Shown one piece after another: positions 16,562-26,553 of a stretch of DNA of 64,000 nucleotides. Origin of the DNA: a virus; the IMG/VR virus record IMGVR_UViG_3300042695_002264, positions 106,519-170,518 of that record. One strand, given 5' to 3'. Under the pieces are notes generated by a model. It searched no databases, had not been told where the DNA came from, and worked only from the letters and a program-made list of their open reading frames with translations. Each line of letters starts with the position of its first letter. The first letter of the stretch is position 1. The translations under genes and the position numbers were made by a program.

Positions 16562-18346
16562 TTACAGATTATAAATGATTACACCAGTATTGTAGGTTAT
16601 TATATCAATTTCATCGCTTTTTTCTACTTCTTGATAATCAAATCCAAGATAAAGCCTTTGCCCGTTTAGCCAAATCATGGATGTTTTTTTATTAAAATTA
16701 AATGGTACTAAAAAATAAGAACCAGAAGTGTTTTTAATATTATAAGTACCAAAGCCTAATGTATTTTTTTGAACTGTTAATACATTATAGTTTCCACTTA
16801 TATTTCTTAATATCGTATTGGTACCACTGTAATCAATTCCAGAATTTAAAAGTTGACCATTTAAAAAAACAAATGAATTATTAAAATTTAAACTTGATAT
16901 ATTATTGCCACTATTTATCTGCCCAGTCATTAACAGTTCAGATTTTGGCCAAAAATCAATAAGTGAATTATTTTGATTTATAAAACCATAATTTGAATTA
17001 CTAAATATTTTATTTCCAGAAATAAAGTAATCTTCTGATGGTAAATAGTTAATATTTCCACTTTGAATAAGCTCATCATATCCAGAAGATCTCGTTTGCA
17101 ATTGCCCATTATAGTATAATCCAGAAAAATCTTCGCCTATAATGCTATCATATCCATAAGAATTATCTGCATTAATATAATAAAGATTTGTGAAGTTTAT
17201 TCCCGCATCAATTCCAGAATATCCATATATTGATAAAATATCATTAGGATCGATATTAAATGATAAAGATATAGCATTTTGATAATTATAAATATATTCT
17301 GGCCGAGATACAAATGCGGAATTATTAGTAATTGAATATTCGATATAATAACCAGAATCATATTCAAATACATTTGTTCCAGTAAATACACTTGAGCAAA
17401 GTGAAAATAAATTTTGTCCACTAGAATATCCTAAAAAATAACCAGTAAAAACTTTTTGAGCGAATTGATTGAAAATCTCATTATTAAAATCTAAAAATGA
17501 TTCGTGTGTTGCAAAATATTCTCCACTACCAGTACTTAATACAATCTCATTCAGCACGCCACTTGATTGAGCAGAGCACTGTGTTATTTTTATAATATCG
17601 CCATTTAATATGCCAGTTTGTCCAGAGATAGCGCCAGTAATAGTATTTGAATTAATAGATGAAATAATGCCACTAACAAATTCATTTTCAAATATGGAAG
17701 AGCTTAAATAATCTGAATTGTAAATAAATATTTCAGCAACTTCAGCAGATAAAAATCTTCCAGATGGCAAGCTTTGACTTCCTCCAATATAATAATTATT
17801 TGATTTTTTAAAATTTTCATCAAGTGGAGCAAATATTTTTTGAAACGAATTAGATTCTGCATCAAATAAGCCCATTGAAATAGAATTCGATCCATTAATA
17901 GAAAAGCTTACAATTCCAGTTTTATTTGCTTTTAAGCTGTGGCATACAGTAATAGGCCCATAAATTTTATGAGCGTATTCAAAATATGGATAGCCAGCAT
18001 AGTTTATTCCAAAATTGATTCCGGAATCATAATTATAATTTGCAAAAAAAACATTGTCAGATTTTGCATTCCCTAATTTATACGCAAAAATAAAAGATAA
18101 AGAATCTCCACTAAAATAATTTAATTTGGCATAGCTTTGGCCATCAAAACTTGCAAATCCAGATTTCGTCCAAAAATTTCCAGAATTTACCAGCTGTAAT
18201 TGTTCAGCGCGACTTGTCCAGCTTTCGCTTGGAATATTAATTAGCCCAGATATTCCAGTATTAGAAAAATCAAAATAACCAACTATCTGCTCCGTAGATA
18301 GATTTTCATTTTTATCAAAAAAATATTTCATTGAATTTGCTGGCAT
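16562..18346 (-). CDS. Tail protein with LamG/concanavalin-like N-terminal domain
   Basis: 594 residues from the ATG at 18346. That start has the clearest Shine-Dalgarno in the operon (GGGAGG, 7 nt upstream) and a TAATG overlap with the upstream stop; a TTG at 18361 is less likely. Residues about 20-220 show a LamG-like pattern: GYFDFSNTG, FASFDGQSYAKLNYF, SLSFIFAYKLGN, GIVSFSINGSNSISM, and SGRFLSAEVAEIFIYN. This is a jelly-roll sandwich often used in tail adhesins. The rest is repetitive, with S-G-x-x-S-G turns and YNYQN-type strands. Likely a tail-tip adhesin. Confidence 0.5.
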   Translation of the reverse strand: MPANSMKYFFDKNENLSTEQIVGYFDFSNTGISGLINIPSESWTSRAEQLQLVNSGNFWTKSGFASFDGQSYAKLNYFSGDSLSFIFAYKLGNAKSDNVFFANYNYDSGINFGINYAGYPYFEYAHKIYGPITVCHSLKANKTGIVSFSINGSNSISMGLFDAESNSFQKIFAPLDENFKKSNNYYIGGSQSLPSGRFLSAEVAEIFIYNSDYLSSSIFENEFVSGIISSINSNTITGAISGQTGILNGDIIKITQCSAQSSGVLNEIVLSTGSGEYFATHESFLDFNNEIFNQFAQKVFTGYFLGYSSGQNLFSLCSSVFTGTNVFEYDSGYYIEYSITNNSAFVSRPEYIYNYQNAISLSFNIDPNDILSIYGYSGIDAGINFTNLYYINADNSYGYDSIIGEDFSGLYYNGQLQTRSSGYDELIQSGNINYLPSEDYFISGNKIFSNSNYGFINQNNSLIDFWPKSELLMTGQINSGNNISSLNFNNSFVFLNGQLLNSGIDYSGTNTILRNISGNYNVLTVQKNTLGFGTYNIKNTSGSYFLVPFNFNKKTSMIWLNGQRLYLGFDYQEVEKSDEIDIITYNTGVIIYNL

Positions 18347-19878
18347 TAGTTTTCCTCCCAAGTAATTTGAAATGATATTCTCCCATCAGAAGTTTCATTT
18401 GTGAATGTTTTAGTTTTTATAATTGTCATCGCGTATCTGTTAGCAATTGATTCTATATATGCTTTGGCTTTAGCAGAATTTCCAACCTCTACTTCCATTT
18501 GACCGTCAAACGATACAGTGGTTTTAGATCTATGCGTGCCATAAGCTGCCCAATCACTACAAAGTGGTTGTACAAATTCATATTGCTGCAATCCATATGT
18601 TTTAGTGACTGTATAGGAAATATTTTTTATGTAACAAGGCAAAGATGCATTTATTGGATTTATATCCCAAGATATTGAATAAGATAATGACCCATCTATC
18701 TGATTTTCAGATAGCGATTCTGAGCTTTGCTTGAAATGAGTAACATTAAAATCATTATTTAACCCAGTAATATTCTTACGAAATTCTTGCATTGGATTAA
18801 AAGAATTTTGGAAAAAGTTATTTACTTGCGCAAGTCTTTCTGTTGGATTTCCAACCCTACATCTTATATTAGAATTTAAAGATGCAGAATTTTCCGAATC
18901 ACCTCCATAACCAATATTATAAGTAGCTGTCGAATCTATATATATAATTGGACTATTATCATTATTGAATGTAACTGAAAATGAAATTTGCTTATTTGAT
19001 AAATCTTCATCTACGCCAGAGTTTACATAAATACTATTTAGATCTCCAGAATTTGTACATCCGCTATAAATATCAAAAGTTAAATTCCACAAGTTCAGAC
19101 TTTTATACCTATTTCTTATCAAATCCATTGATCCACTTATGCCAGCATTTAATGTTCCATTGATTGTTGCTGTGGAAAAATTAAATTTATCATACCCAAT
19201 ATCAACAGAATATCTTAATAATCCATTTCCCGTTTGTGACTGATCAATCGTATAATTTTCAATCCATTGACAGTTGCCATTCATTCTATCCATTGTTTCG
19301 GATATAGAATTTAATATTGGAAAAGATTGTTGATTTATTTTTATAAAAGCTGTGCTTGGAATATTTTTTAGTCCAGTTCTGGAGTAAACAAAATTTGTAG
19401 CATTTTTAATTGCTGGCAAGTTTGAATTAATACCAACAGCAGAAACCCTATGTGTAAGAGATAGCGTTCCGTCATTATTTTCAACAAATTCAAAAGAATC
19501 TTCCGGCTCTTTAACAAAAAATTGCCCACTAAAAATATCAGAATCAAATGCTTCAATTTCTACTGTATAAGGCAAAATAAAAGCATAGTTTGACTCATCA
19601 AAGTTTACACCCCTAATTAAAGCATAATCTGATTTAAAAATATCAGAACCATTTTCCTTAATCTGAAATCTTTTAAAATTTTGTGAAAAATTATTTATTA
19701 ATGCATTTTGCTTTCCAACCATTCCAGAATAATCAGTCCCGCACCCAACTATTTCACCTACAAGAGAAAATGATTTGTTTGAGCCCCACCACCCATCAAA
19801 TTCTTGAGAATATGAAACAAATGGCGTATATGAAACCCCACTAAAAGCATTTTTATTATTATACCAAATTTCGTTCAT
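18346..19878 (-). CDS. Tail-tip/baseplate protein, paralogue of the gene upstream
   Basis: 510 residues, beta-rich. It shares an organisation with the 19880-21436 product: a region with RVSAVGINSN and SISETMDRMNG resembling SFTERLDKNI there; a conserved FDGQMEVEV segment matching FNGTIELET; and related Y-S-V-S-W/Y-T strands. It ends with ATIIKTKTF-like strands and SFQITWEEN. Position directly after tape measure and its paralogue suggests baseplate (Dit/Tal-like position), but no family match is evident. Confidence 0.45.
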   Translation of the reverse strand: MNEIWYNNKNAFSGVSYTPFVSYSQEFDGWWGSNKSFSLVGEIVGCGTDYSGMVGKQNALINNFSQNFKRFQIKENGSDIFKSDYALIRGVNFDESNYAFILPYTVEIEAFDSDIFSGQFFVKEPEDSFEFVENNDGTLSLTHRVSAVGINSNLPAIKNATNFVYSRTGLKNIPSTAFIKINQQSFPILNSISETMDRMNGNCQWIENYTIDQSQTGNGLLRYSVDIGYDKFNFSTATINGTLNAGISGSMDLIRNRYKSLNLWNLTFDIYSGCTNSGDLNSIYVNSGVDEDLSNKQISFSVTFNNDNSPIIYIDSTATYNIGYGGDSENSASLNSNIRCRVGNPTERLAQVNNFFQNSFNPMQEFRKNITGLNNDFNVTHFKQSSESLSENQIDGSLSYSISWDINPINASLPCYIKNISYTVTKTYGLQQYEFVQPLCSDWAAYGTHRSKTTVSFDGQMEVEVGNSAKAKAYIESIANRYAMTIIKTKTFTNETSDGRISFQITWEEN

Positions 19879-19879
19879 A

Positions 19880-21436
19880 TTATGCTATAGTCGTTACATT
19901 ATAAGTTGCACTTCTGTCCATCGGACTTATAGATAAAGACTCATCTTGTTTTATTGCTGATGTTGAAATCCTCATATCCTCTGGAAACGAAACCAAATTT
20001 ACATTTTTTCCATATTTTCTATTTTTATTTATAGTTACTTCATAAAATGTTTTTTGATCATGCTGCTGCCTAACAATGCTATTATTTATATAATAATCAG
20101 TATAAATATTTACAGGATATTTTTCAGAAATTGACTCCTTCTCCTCTTCTATTCCGTTTGGATTATTATTTATAGTCTTGTTTGTATAAGATACGCTATA
20201 CTGAACTGTTCCATTGTACTTGCTAGAAGTAAATGTTTCATTGCTTTTATTTAATATGCCGCTAGAACTACAGCGGTTTGTATTTATTGATAAAAATCTA
20301 GAATATAAACTATTTATTTTTGACAATAATAATGATTCTTTTTGATTGTAGCCATAAATAGCATTATTATATTTTCTATCTGTATTTGGCACGCCATCAC
20401 CTTGAATAGACAGATTAGCTGTGCAGTTAATTAGGTAAGTATCGCCAAGATCGACAGATGTTTCAATAGACCAATCATACCTATTCTCTATAAATGGATT
20501 ATCCGTATAGACTGTTTCTAATTCAATTGTACCATTAAATCTATCTACGTTATATCCTTGGGTTATTGGAAAATTATTAAGAGATCCAGTCACATAATTA
20601 ACATAAAAATTCTGTGATCTTTGATAACAGTTAGGCTTTAATTCTGCTAGTTTATTTTTAACGGTTGTAAATTTAGGATCTTGATTGGCCTGTATCTGAA
20701 CAGATTCAGTAACTTCAGTAATTCCATTTTCATCTCTACGAAGTGAATATGAAAAATCAGCGTTTGATGAATCTCCGCTTATGTTTTTATCTAACCTTTC
20801 TGTAAAAGAAAAAATTTTATTTATTACATCAAAGCTTTCTTCGTAATATTTTTTTCCAGATAAAAAATTAGCATTCCCACTTATAAGATTAAATGGCACT
20901 TCTTTTCCAATAATTCCAGACGCAATATTTTTTGCTAATAAATCCGCGCTACCATACGCAAGCGCATTTTCAAAACTAAAACTCACACTATGTTCATAGC
21001 TATAATTATTGCTTGAATCAAGATCTAAAGAAAAATTTTCCGAAAAATCATTCATTAAATGAAGGGATAATCCTGTAAAATTTTGGAGACCAGTAAAATA
21101 ATTACCAGTCATATTATATAAATTACCCGTAGATAAAATTAAAATATCAGCCGTATATTCACCACGCCTTACCCAGTTTCCTTCATCTACATTAATATTT
21201 CTTATATATCCAGATCCAAAATTTATCCCATTTAAAACAATATCATCGCTAACTTTTGCCAAATTTATAAGGGCATATATTCCACTTGATACCCCACTTA
21301 CACCACTTGTGTTGTAAAAATCTGCAATTGTTCCACGTACAGTAAGATTTTTTTCAATACTATAAACAAAATTATCTCCTAAAAATTTAGGAGAATGTGA
21401 GTATGATAGTAATGCTGCATTATTAAAAGTTATCAT
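19880..21436 (-). CDS. Tail-tip/baseplate protein (Dit/Tal position)
   Basis: 518 residues, starting one base inside the tape measure stop (TAATG overlap). It is made of alternating beta strands rich in Asn, Ser and Tyr. The region IRNINVDEGNWVRRGEYTAD near 80-100 and GTIELETVYTDNPF near 300 have the look of tail-tip ring proteins. It is the first gene downstream of the tape measure gene, where siphophages encode the distal tail protein. It appears to be a divergent duplicate of the next gene. No enzymatic motif is visible. Confidence 0.45.
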   Translation of the reverse strand: MITFNNAALLSYSHSPKFLGDNFVYSIEKNLTVRGTIADFYNTSGVSGVSSGIYALINLAKVSDDIVLNGINFGSGYIRNINVDEGNWVRRGEYTADILILSTGNLYNMTGNYFTGLQNFTGLSLHLMNDFSENFSLDLDSSNNYSYEHSVSFSFENALAYGSADLLAKNIASGIIGKEVPFNLISGNANFLSGKKYYEESFDVINKIFSFTERLDKNISGDSSNADFSYSLRRDENGITEVTESVQIQANQDPKFTTVKNKLAELKPNCYQRSQNFYVNYVTGSLNNFPITQGYNVDRFNGTIELETVYTDNPFIENRYDWSIETSVDLGDTYLINCTANLSIQGDGVPNTDRKYNNAIYGYNQKESLLLSKINSLYSRFLSINTNRCSSSGILNKSNETFTSSKYNGTVQYSVSYTNKTINNNPNGIEEEKESISEKYPVNIYTDYYINNSIVRQQHDQKTFYEVTINKNRKYGKNVNLVSFPEDMRISTSAIKQDESLSISPMDRSATYNVTTIA

Positions 21437-24400
21437 TACTTAAGATTATTTTGCGCTTTTAATTGTTGCATTTTCGCACTGAATTCATCTAATATTCTTT
21501 GTTTTTCTGCTGTTAACTTAAGATCTAAATCCTCTCGTGTTAAACCGCCCAAAGTAAAAGATACTGGGCCAGGATTTATATTTATAGACGGGACAACTGA
21601 AGGGGAATCAGTCAAGCTTATTGGTTTTTCAAAATTAGATGGCTGCGGCTTATCTTTGCCAGACTTTTCTGCAGTAGTTGTGAAATATTCCAACATAGCT
21701 TGTACTGAACTTTCTATTAATTTGAAATTTGCAGCAGCTTGTTCTGCTGAAGTTGTAAGATCAAAAGCCATAGCGTTAACAATTGTTTCATATGCCTTAA
21801 AAGCTTCGCTTCGATCAGCAAATCCGCCAAGTTGCTGAAGTGCCTTTATAGCAGCCTCAACCTCTTTCGACGAACCTTCAAACTTGCCACCTTCCGGTAA
21901 AAATCTATTTTTTAAATAATCAATACCTAATTTGCTTGTGCCAGTAGCCTCCCCAACAGCCTGTTGGTTTAACATTCTTGCCCTGTTTTGATAATCTACT
22001 GGAAGCCCAAGATCAAAAGCCCTTTGCGCTGCGTTATTACCAGCCTGCCTCCTCACATTCATTACATCTGATCCAAATCTTGTAAATATCTCTTCTGGAG
22101 TGGCGCCCAAAGACAAAGCCTCTTTTATTCTTTCTTGTGATCTTCTGGCAACAAACTCATTTTGTCCAATTTCACCACCAAAAAAATCACTCTCTAATTG
22201 GCTAATCGCAGATTTGTTTTTATTATAGCTTAATAAGCTATCTATATCTTGAGACAGTTGCTGCGCTATTTTTTTAGAAGCATCCTTTATTGCTCCAGCC
22301 GCAAGGCTTCTAGTTTTTTCTGCTTGGCCTTTGATATTTATACCAACTTCATCGAAAACTTCTCCATATAATTCTGATAAAACCTTTTTAAAACCAGAAG
22401 ATTCTTCTATAGCTCTTGGGTCAATGTTTAATGTATCACTTATTAATTTTCCAAAATCTTTTTGTATTTGTTCTTTTCCGCCCAATTCTTTTAATCTAGT
22501 TTCTAAATCTGAATCTGTTAAGCCTTGAGTTATACCTGCATTTATTTGTTTTTTAAAAGCATCTCTAATATCTTTTGTCATTTCTCCAGAATATGTTTCT
22601 ATTGGTGGCTGCTTGCCTACCAGCATGCCTGGGGCATTTGGGCCAGAGCCAGATCTTCCAACAAACTCAAAAGCCCTTGCTATTATAGATCTTCTTTGTG
22701 TATTCAATAACTGCTCAACTGATACATCCGCTTGATTCCTGGCTGTTTGTTCTGCTTGTTTTTGTGTAATTTGACCAGAAACTTCCGTTAATCCTTGCAT
22801 TCCGCGCTCTTTAATTGCATTTGTAAATTTTTTAGCAGTTTCAGGATCAAAACTATTTAAATAATTTATATAATTTTGCTCTGCTTTTCTAAGCTCTGAC
22901 TGTGGAGCATTTTCTTCTAATAATCTAGTATATGTTTCGTAAGATGTTGCTAGCCCTTGAGTTTTTTCGTTAACCTTGGCCAATTCTTCGGTAGATTTTT
23001 CTGCTTTAGCCTGCAATTCTGGAAGATTTGTGTTTAATTGTTTTAATATATCTGTTAATCCTATTAGCCCGCCAGTAACCGCACCAAGTGCCGCGCCGAC
23101 TGCCGCTCCCTTTGGTCCAAATGCCATGCCAACCATTCCGCCAGTTCCAGCAAAAGATGCAATTTGGCCAGCGCCACTTACTGCAGATGCCCCAACCCTT
23201 CCGCCTTGTGTATTTTGCGGTATTGCGTTTGCAATTGTTTCTGCAATGATTGGCGCAGCAAATGCCGTTCCAATACCTGGTCTAAAGCCTTTTGCTGATG
23301 ATATTCCCCGTTGAAGAATGCCTGCACCTGACCTTCTAGCTGCACGTTGAGCTTGCGCCCTTTGCTCAATATCAAGCATGGCAGCATTATATCCAGACGA
23401 TCCTCTTTGTAGTGGGCCAGGCCCCATAGTTGACATTTTTTGAAGATTTGCTTTTTGTTGGGATATAGATTTCCTTTCAAGCTCAGCCCTTTGCTTATAC
23501 GTTTCCTTTAATTCATTTACATCTTTTTTTCCTAATTGAGAAATACTAGCAAACAATGCGATTTGCGCGGCAACTGCCCCAATAGATTTAGCAAAATCTG
23601 AAATACCGCCTTGGGCTTCACCTTCACTACCAACTGCAAAATTTGGAGTAAATCCGGTAGCATACATCCCCATACCTTTGCGCTCGCGCCCAATTGCATC
23701 TTTTAATCCATTAGGTTCGTCACGCGTGTTTGTTACTGCAACTGGATTTCCACTCTTATCAAAGTGCGCGCGAATTTGTGAAACTGGAACTCCACGATTT
23801 GTAGATGAAAAATTTGGTATAAAACCAGAAGCTTTTGATCTTGATAATTGTCCAGGTTTAATTTTTAATTTATTACTGATAAAAGCTTTTCTAGCAACAT
23901 CATTTATTAAATTTTGTTGATTCCCAATTTTTGCTTCGTAGTCTCCAGGAATATTATTAAATAATTTTCTTAATTTGTCATTTGGGTTAACAAAGTCAAT
24001 AATAGCACTTGATCCACCAGACCTTCCGGCCTGTGTAACAGCAGAATCTGTAGCCTGCGTCACGGCACTTTCAAATATATTACCAGCAATACTTCTAAAA
24101 GATCCATAATTTGCAAGCTGTTGTACTGATTTTATTCTAGCATTTGGAGAATAATTGCCGAAAATGCTTATAAATCGATTTGTAAAATCAATAACTTGAT
24201 CTCCTAATAATTTTTCTAACTGAGCATCTTCTGGTTTAACTTTGGCATTGTAACCACTTGATTTAAATCCTACTTTATAAGTTTTTCCATTTGGTGTTTT
24301 TTTATCTGTAATAAGGCCCTTTTGATCTGTATTGAAAAATCCTGTCTCATCTTTTATCCCAGCTTTTTCGCCATATATTAAACTTAAAGTACTAGTTTTG

Positions 24401-26478
24401 CCAAGATCAATAGTACTAGATGAACTTTTTCCCAGAGATGGTTTTTTTGCTGTGCCTAGTCTAGAATTAACAGCTTCAGCCGTAAATCTTTGACTTAATT
24501 GTGATCTAGAATATTGATTGCTTTGTATTGCCTCTTCTAATGAAATATTTGGTGGCAATTTTGTTTTTGCAAAATTTGGAATAAAACCAGAAGATGAAAT
24601 TTTACGAGCACCACTTGGCAACCCATACTTTGCTTTCATATCTTTGTTAAAGATAGCAGTTCCATCCCCACCAGCAAAATTTGGCACAACCCACTCTCCG
24701 GTATGTGCAGTTATTTTACCTTTCTTGCCTCCACCAAATGCAAAATTCGGAATAGTAACGGGCCTATCAGTTGCCGGATTTGCGCCACCAACTCTTGCAT
24801 TAATATTCGCTTGCTCAATTGATTCTGGTAAATATCCAGCAGCAGCAGTTTTTGTCTTTGTAGCTACAAACTGCCTTCCTCCTATTGTTTGTACCCCAAC
24901 AGATCCAGCAAGTGATTTAGATATCGATGCAGCAACAGAATTTTGCCTTTGCAAAGCTGCTGTCTGTTGTTGTATAACTGCCAAATATTCTTTGGCCGCA
25001 GTTGAAACAGAAACCTGCCCCTTTAAAATAGAATTATACAAACCGCTATTGTTTTGTAAAAATTTTGCTATATTTTGCTGAACCACCACCTGCTCTTTTC
25101 CTGCCTGATTTGTTCCCAAAATACTTTTAAAAGCCTCTGCTCCATACTTTGTAAACTCAGCTAATAACTTAACGATTATTGCCGTTGCTAAAGCGAGCCC
25201 AGGCCCAGCAATAAATTTACCAAGACCATCAATTACCCCTCTACCAATCTGACCACCAACGCTTTGCGAATCTGCATTTCCCACAGACTCTGTTAATAAA
25301 TTTGTTAAGTTTAAAACATTTCTAGCAGCATCTCCAAATAACCCCTCTCCAAGAGTTCCAGCAACTTTTTGAACATTTGCCAATGTTTTTGTTCCCAACG
25401 CAGATAACGTTTGATTTAACTGTTCATTTCTTTGAATGGCCTGATCGGTACTCGATAATGATGTTTTAAGCGCACGGTCGTAAATTGAATACTCCTTACC
25501 TAAATCACCTAAAGCAGCTTTTAAGATGTTAATCTGGAAAACGCCGCCAACCTGCTCTGCTACATAATTTTTTTGAGTAGCTCCAAGCGTATCATAAACT
25601 AATGCAAGCTCTTTTAAAAGTTGAATTTGTGTTTTTACCTGACCGCTTTCATCAGTTGCGCTAATTCCAAGACCGCCCAAAACCTCTTGAACTTTTTCTC
25701 GACCAAGTCTTGTAAAAATTGTTTTCAGTGAGTTTCCTATAACCGCACCTCCACGAGCAGTAATTTGCTGCGCAGTTGTCACTAAAGCTATCAATTCGTC
25801 AAAAGAAATTCCAGCATCGTCAGCAGAAGATCCAACACGACTCAATGCATTAGCCAAATCTGCAGAGCTAACAGCAAATGCGGCATCAACATTAGCCAGC
25901 TTATTTACAATTTCTGTCGCTTCCAATGTCGCACTCTGAAAAGAGTTCATTGTAGCAGTAAGAGCCGCAACACTTGCTGCAGCATCCAGACCACTTAAAC
26001 GAGTCAAGATTAGCGCTGCCTCAGTACGTTTTAATGTTTCTTCTACCCCAAGGCCCTGACGAGACAACTCTGTTGCTGCTTCTGCAACAACATCAAATGC
26101 TTGCGCTGTATTTCCAGCAATATCAAATAATGAGCTTCCAAAAGCCGCAAGATTTTTTTCTGACAAATTTAATATAACATTTATGTCTTGTAATTTTTTC
26201 TCTGTATTTACAAAACTCTGAAATAAAGACACTACTGCATTTTGTAATGCAAAAATACTTCCAGCAGCTGCGCCGAATGCAATAACACGAGCATTAGCAG
26301 CAGCCAAAGACTTATCAATTTCAGTTATTTGGCCGCTTAATTTTCCTAATGGTTGAGCGGCCCCCCTACCACCAGCCTGCACATCAATAACTAGTGGCTG
26401 CTTAGCAACTTGGTTTATCTGTTGCCTAAGCTTCGCTGTATTACCGCTAACATCTACGCTAATATTTGGGTTTGCCAT
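21436..26478 (-). CDS. Phage tail tape measure protein (TP901 core)
   Basis: 1680 residues, the longest gene in the window. Residues about 60-350 contain the TP901-type tape measure core, including SADLANALSRVGSSADDAG and GGAVIGNSLKTIFTRLGREK. A glycine- and alanine-rich hydrophobic segment (about 1085-1145) could be the membrane-inserting part released at DNA ejection. Five copies of a P-N-F motif (GFIPNFA type) sit near residues 576, 596, 634, 885 and 945. The start is preceded by AAAAAGGATTAC, a plausible ribosome site, and further upstream by a TGTAATTTATAG motif. Tail length should follow from this protein. Confidence 0.92.
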   Translation of the reverse strand: MANPNISVDVSGNTAKLRQQINQVAKQPLVIDVQAGGRGAAQPLGKLSGQITEIDKSLAAANARVIAFGAAAGSIFALQNAVVSLFQSFVNTEKKLQDINVILNLSEKNLAAFGSSLFDIAGNTAQAFDVVAEAATELSRQGLGVEETLKRTEAALILTRLSGLDAAASVAALTATMNSFQSATLEATEIVNKLANVDAAFAVSSADLANALSRVGSSADDAGISFDELIALVTTAQQITARGGAVIGNSLKTIFTRLGREKVQEVLGGLGISATDESGQVKTQIQLLKELALVYDTLGATQKNYVAEQVGGVFQINILKAALGDLGKEYSIYDRALKTSLSSTDQAIQRNEQLNQTLSALGTKTLANVQKVAGTLGEGLFGDAARNVLNLTNLLTESVGNADSQSVGGQIGRGVIDGLGKFIAGPGLALATAIIVKLLAEFTKYGAEAFKSILGTNQAGKEQVVVQQNIAKFLQNNSGLYNSILKGQVSVSTAAKEYLAVIQQQTAALQRQNSVAASISKSLAGSVGVQTIGGRQFVATKTKTAAAGYLPESIEQANINARVGGANPATDRPVTIPNFAFGGGKKGKITAHTGEWVVPNFAGGDGTAIFNKDMKAKYGLPSGARKISSSGFIPNFAKTKLPPNISLEEAIQSNQYSRSQLSQRFTAEAVNSRLGTAKKPSLGKSSSSTIDLGKTSTLSLIYGEKAGIKDETGFFNTDQKGLITDKKTPNGKTYKVGFKSSGYNAKVKPEDAQLEKLLGDQVIDFTNRFISIFGNYSPNARIKSVQQLANYGSFRSIAGNIFESAVTQATDSAVTQAGRSGGSSAIIDFVNPNDKLRKLFNNIPGDYEAKIGNQQNLINDVARKAFISNKLKIKPGQLSRSKASGFIPNFSSTNRGVPVSQIRAHFDKSGNPVAVTNTRDEPNGLKDAIGRERKGMGMYATGFTPNFAVGSEGEAQGGISDFAKSIGAVAAQIALFASISQLGKKDVNELKETYKQRAELERKSISQQKANLQKMSTMGPGPLQRGSSGYNAAMLDIEQRAQAQRAARRSGAGILQRGISSAKGFRPGIGTAFAAPIIAETIANAIPQNTQGGRVGASAVSGAGQIASFAGTGGMVGMAFGPKGAAVGAALGAVTGGLIGLTDILKQLNTNLPELQAKAEKSTEELAKVNEKTQGLATSYETYTRLLEENAPQSELRKAEQNYINYLNSFDPETAKKFTNAIKERGMQGLTEVSGQITQKQAEQTARNQADVSVEQLLNTQRRSIIARAFEFVGRSGSGPNAPGMLVGKQPPIETYSGEMTKDIRDAFKKQINAGITQGLTDSDLETRLKELGGKEQIQKDFGKLISDTLNIDPRAIEESSGFKKVLSELYGEVFDEVGINIKGQAEKTRSLAAGAIKDASKKIAQQLSQDIDSLLSYNKNKSAISQLESDFFGGEIGQNEFVARRSQERIKEALSLGATPEEIFTRFGSDVMNVRRQAGNNAAQRAFDLGLPVDYQNRARMLNQQAVGEATGTSKLGIDYLKNRFLPEGGKFEGSSKEVEAAIKALQQLGGFADRSEAFKAYETIVNAMAFDLTTSAEQAAANFKLIESSVQAMLEYFTTTAEKSGKDKPQPSNFEKPISLTDSPSVVPSININPGPVSFTLGGLTREDLDLKLTAEKQRILDEFSAKMQQLKAQNNLK

Positions 26479-26505
26479 GCCTTGTAATCCTTTTTCCTTC
26501 TATAA

Positions 26506-26511
26506 ATTACA
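26506..26511 (-). promoter_or_regulatory. TGTAAT-N3-TA motif before the tape measure gene
   Basis: TGTAATTTATAGAAGG, 27 nt before the ATG at 26478, in a 75-bp intergenic gap. One of at least eight similar sites; see the finding on this motif. Promoter function is inferred. Confidence 0.35.
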
Positions 26512-26553
26512 TTTTTTTAATACAAAATCGCATAAGCAAAAATGTAATAATTT

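Noticed and set aside
24518-25081. 187-residue rightward open frame inside the tape measure gene
   Set aside because: Shadow frame: it lies wholly in the antisense of a clear tape measure protein, with no ribosome site and no family motif.
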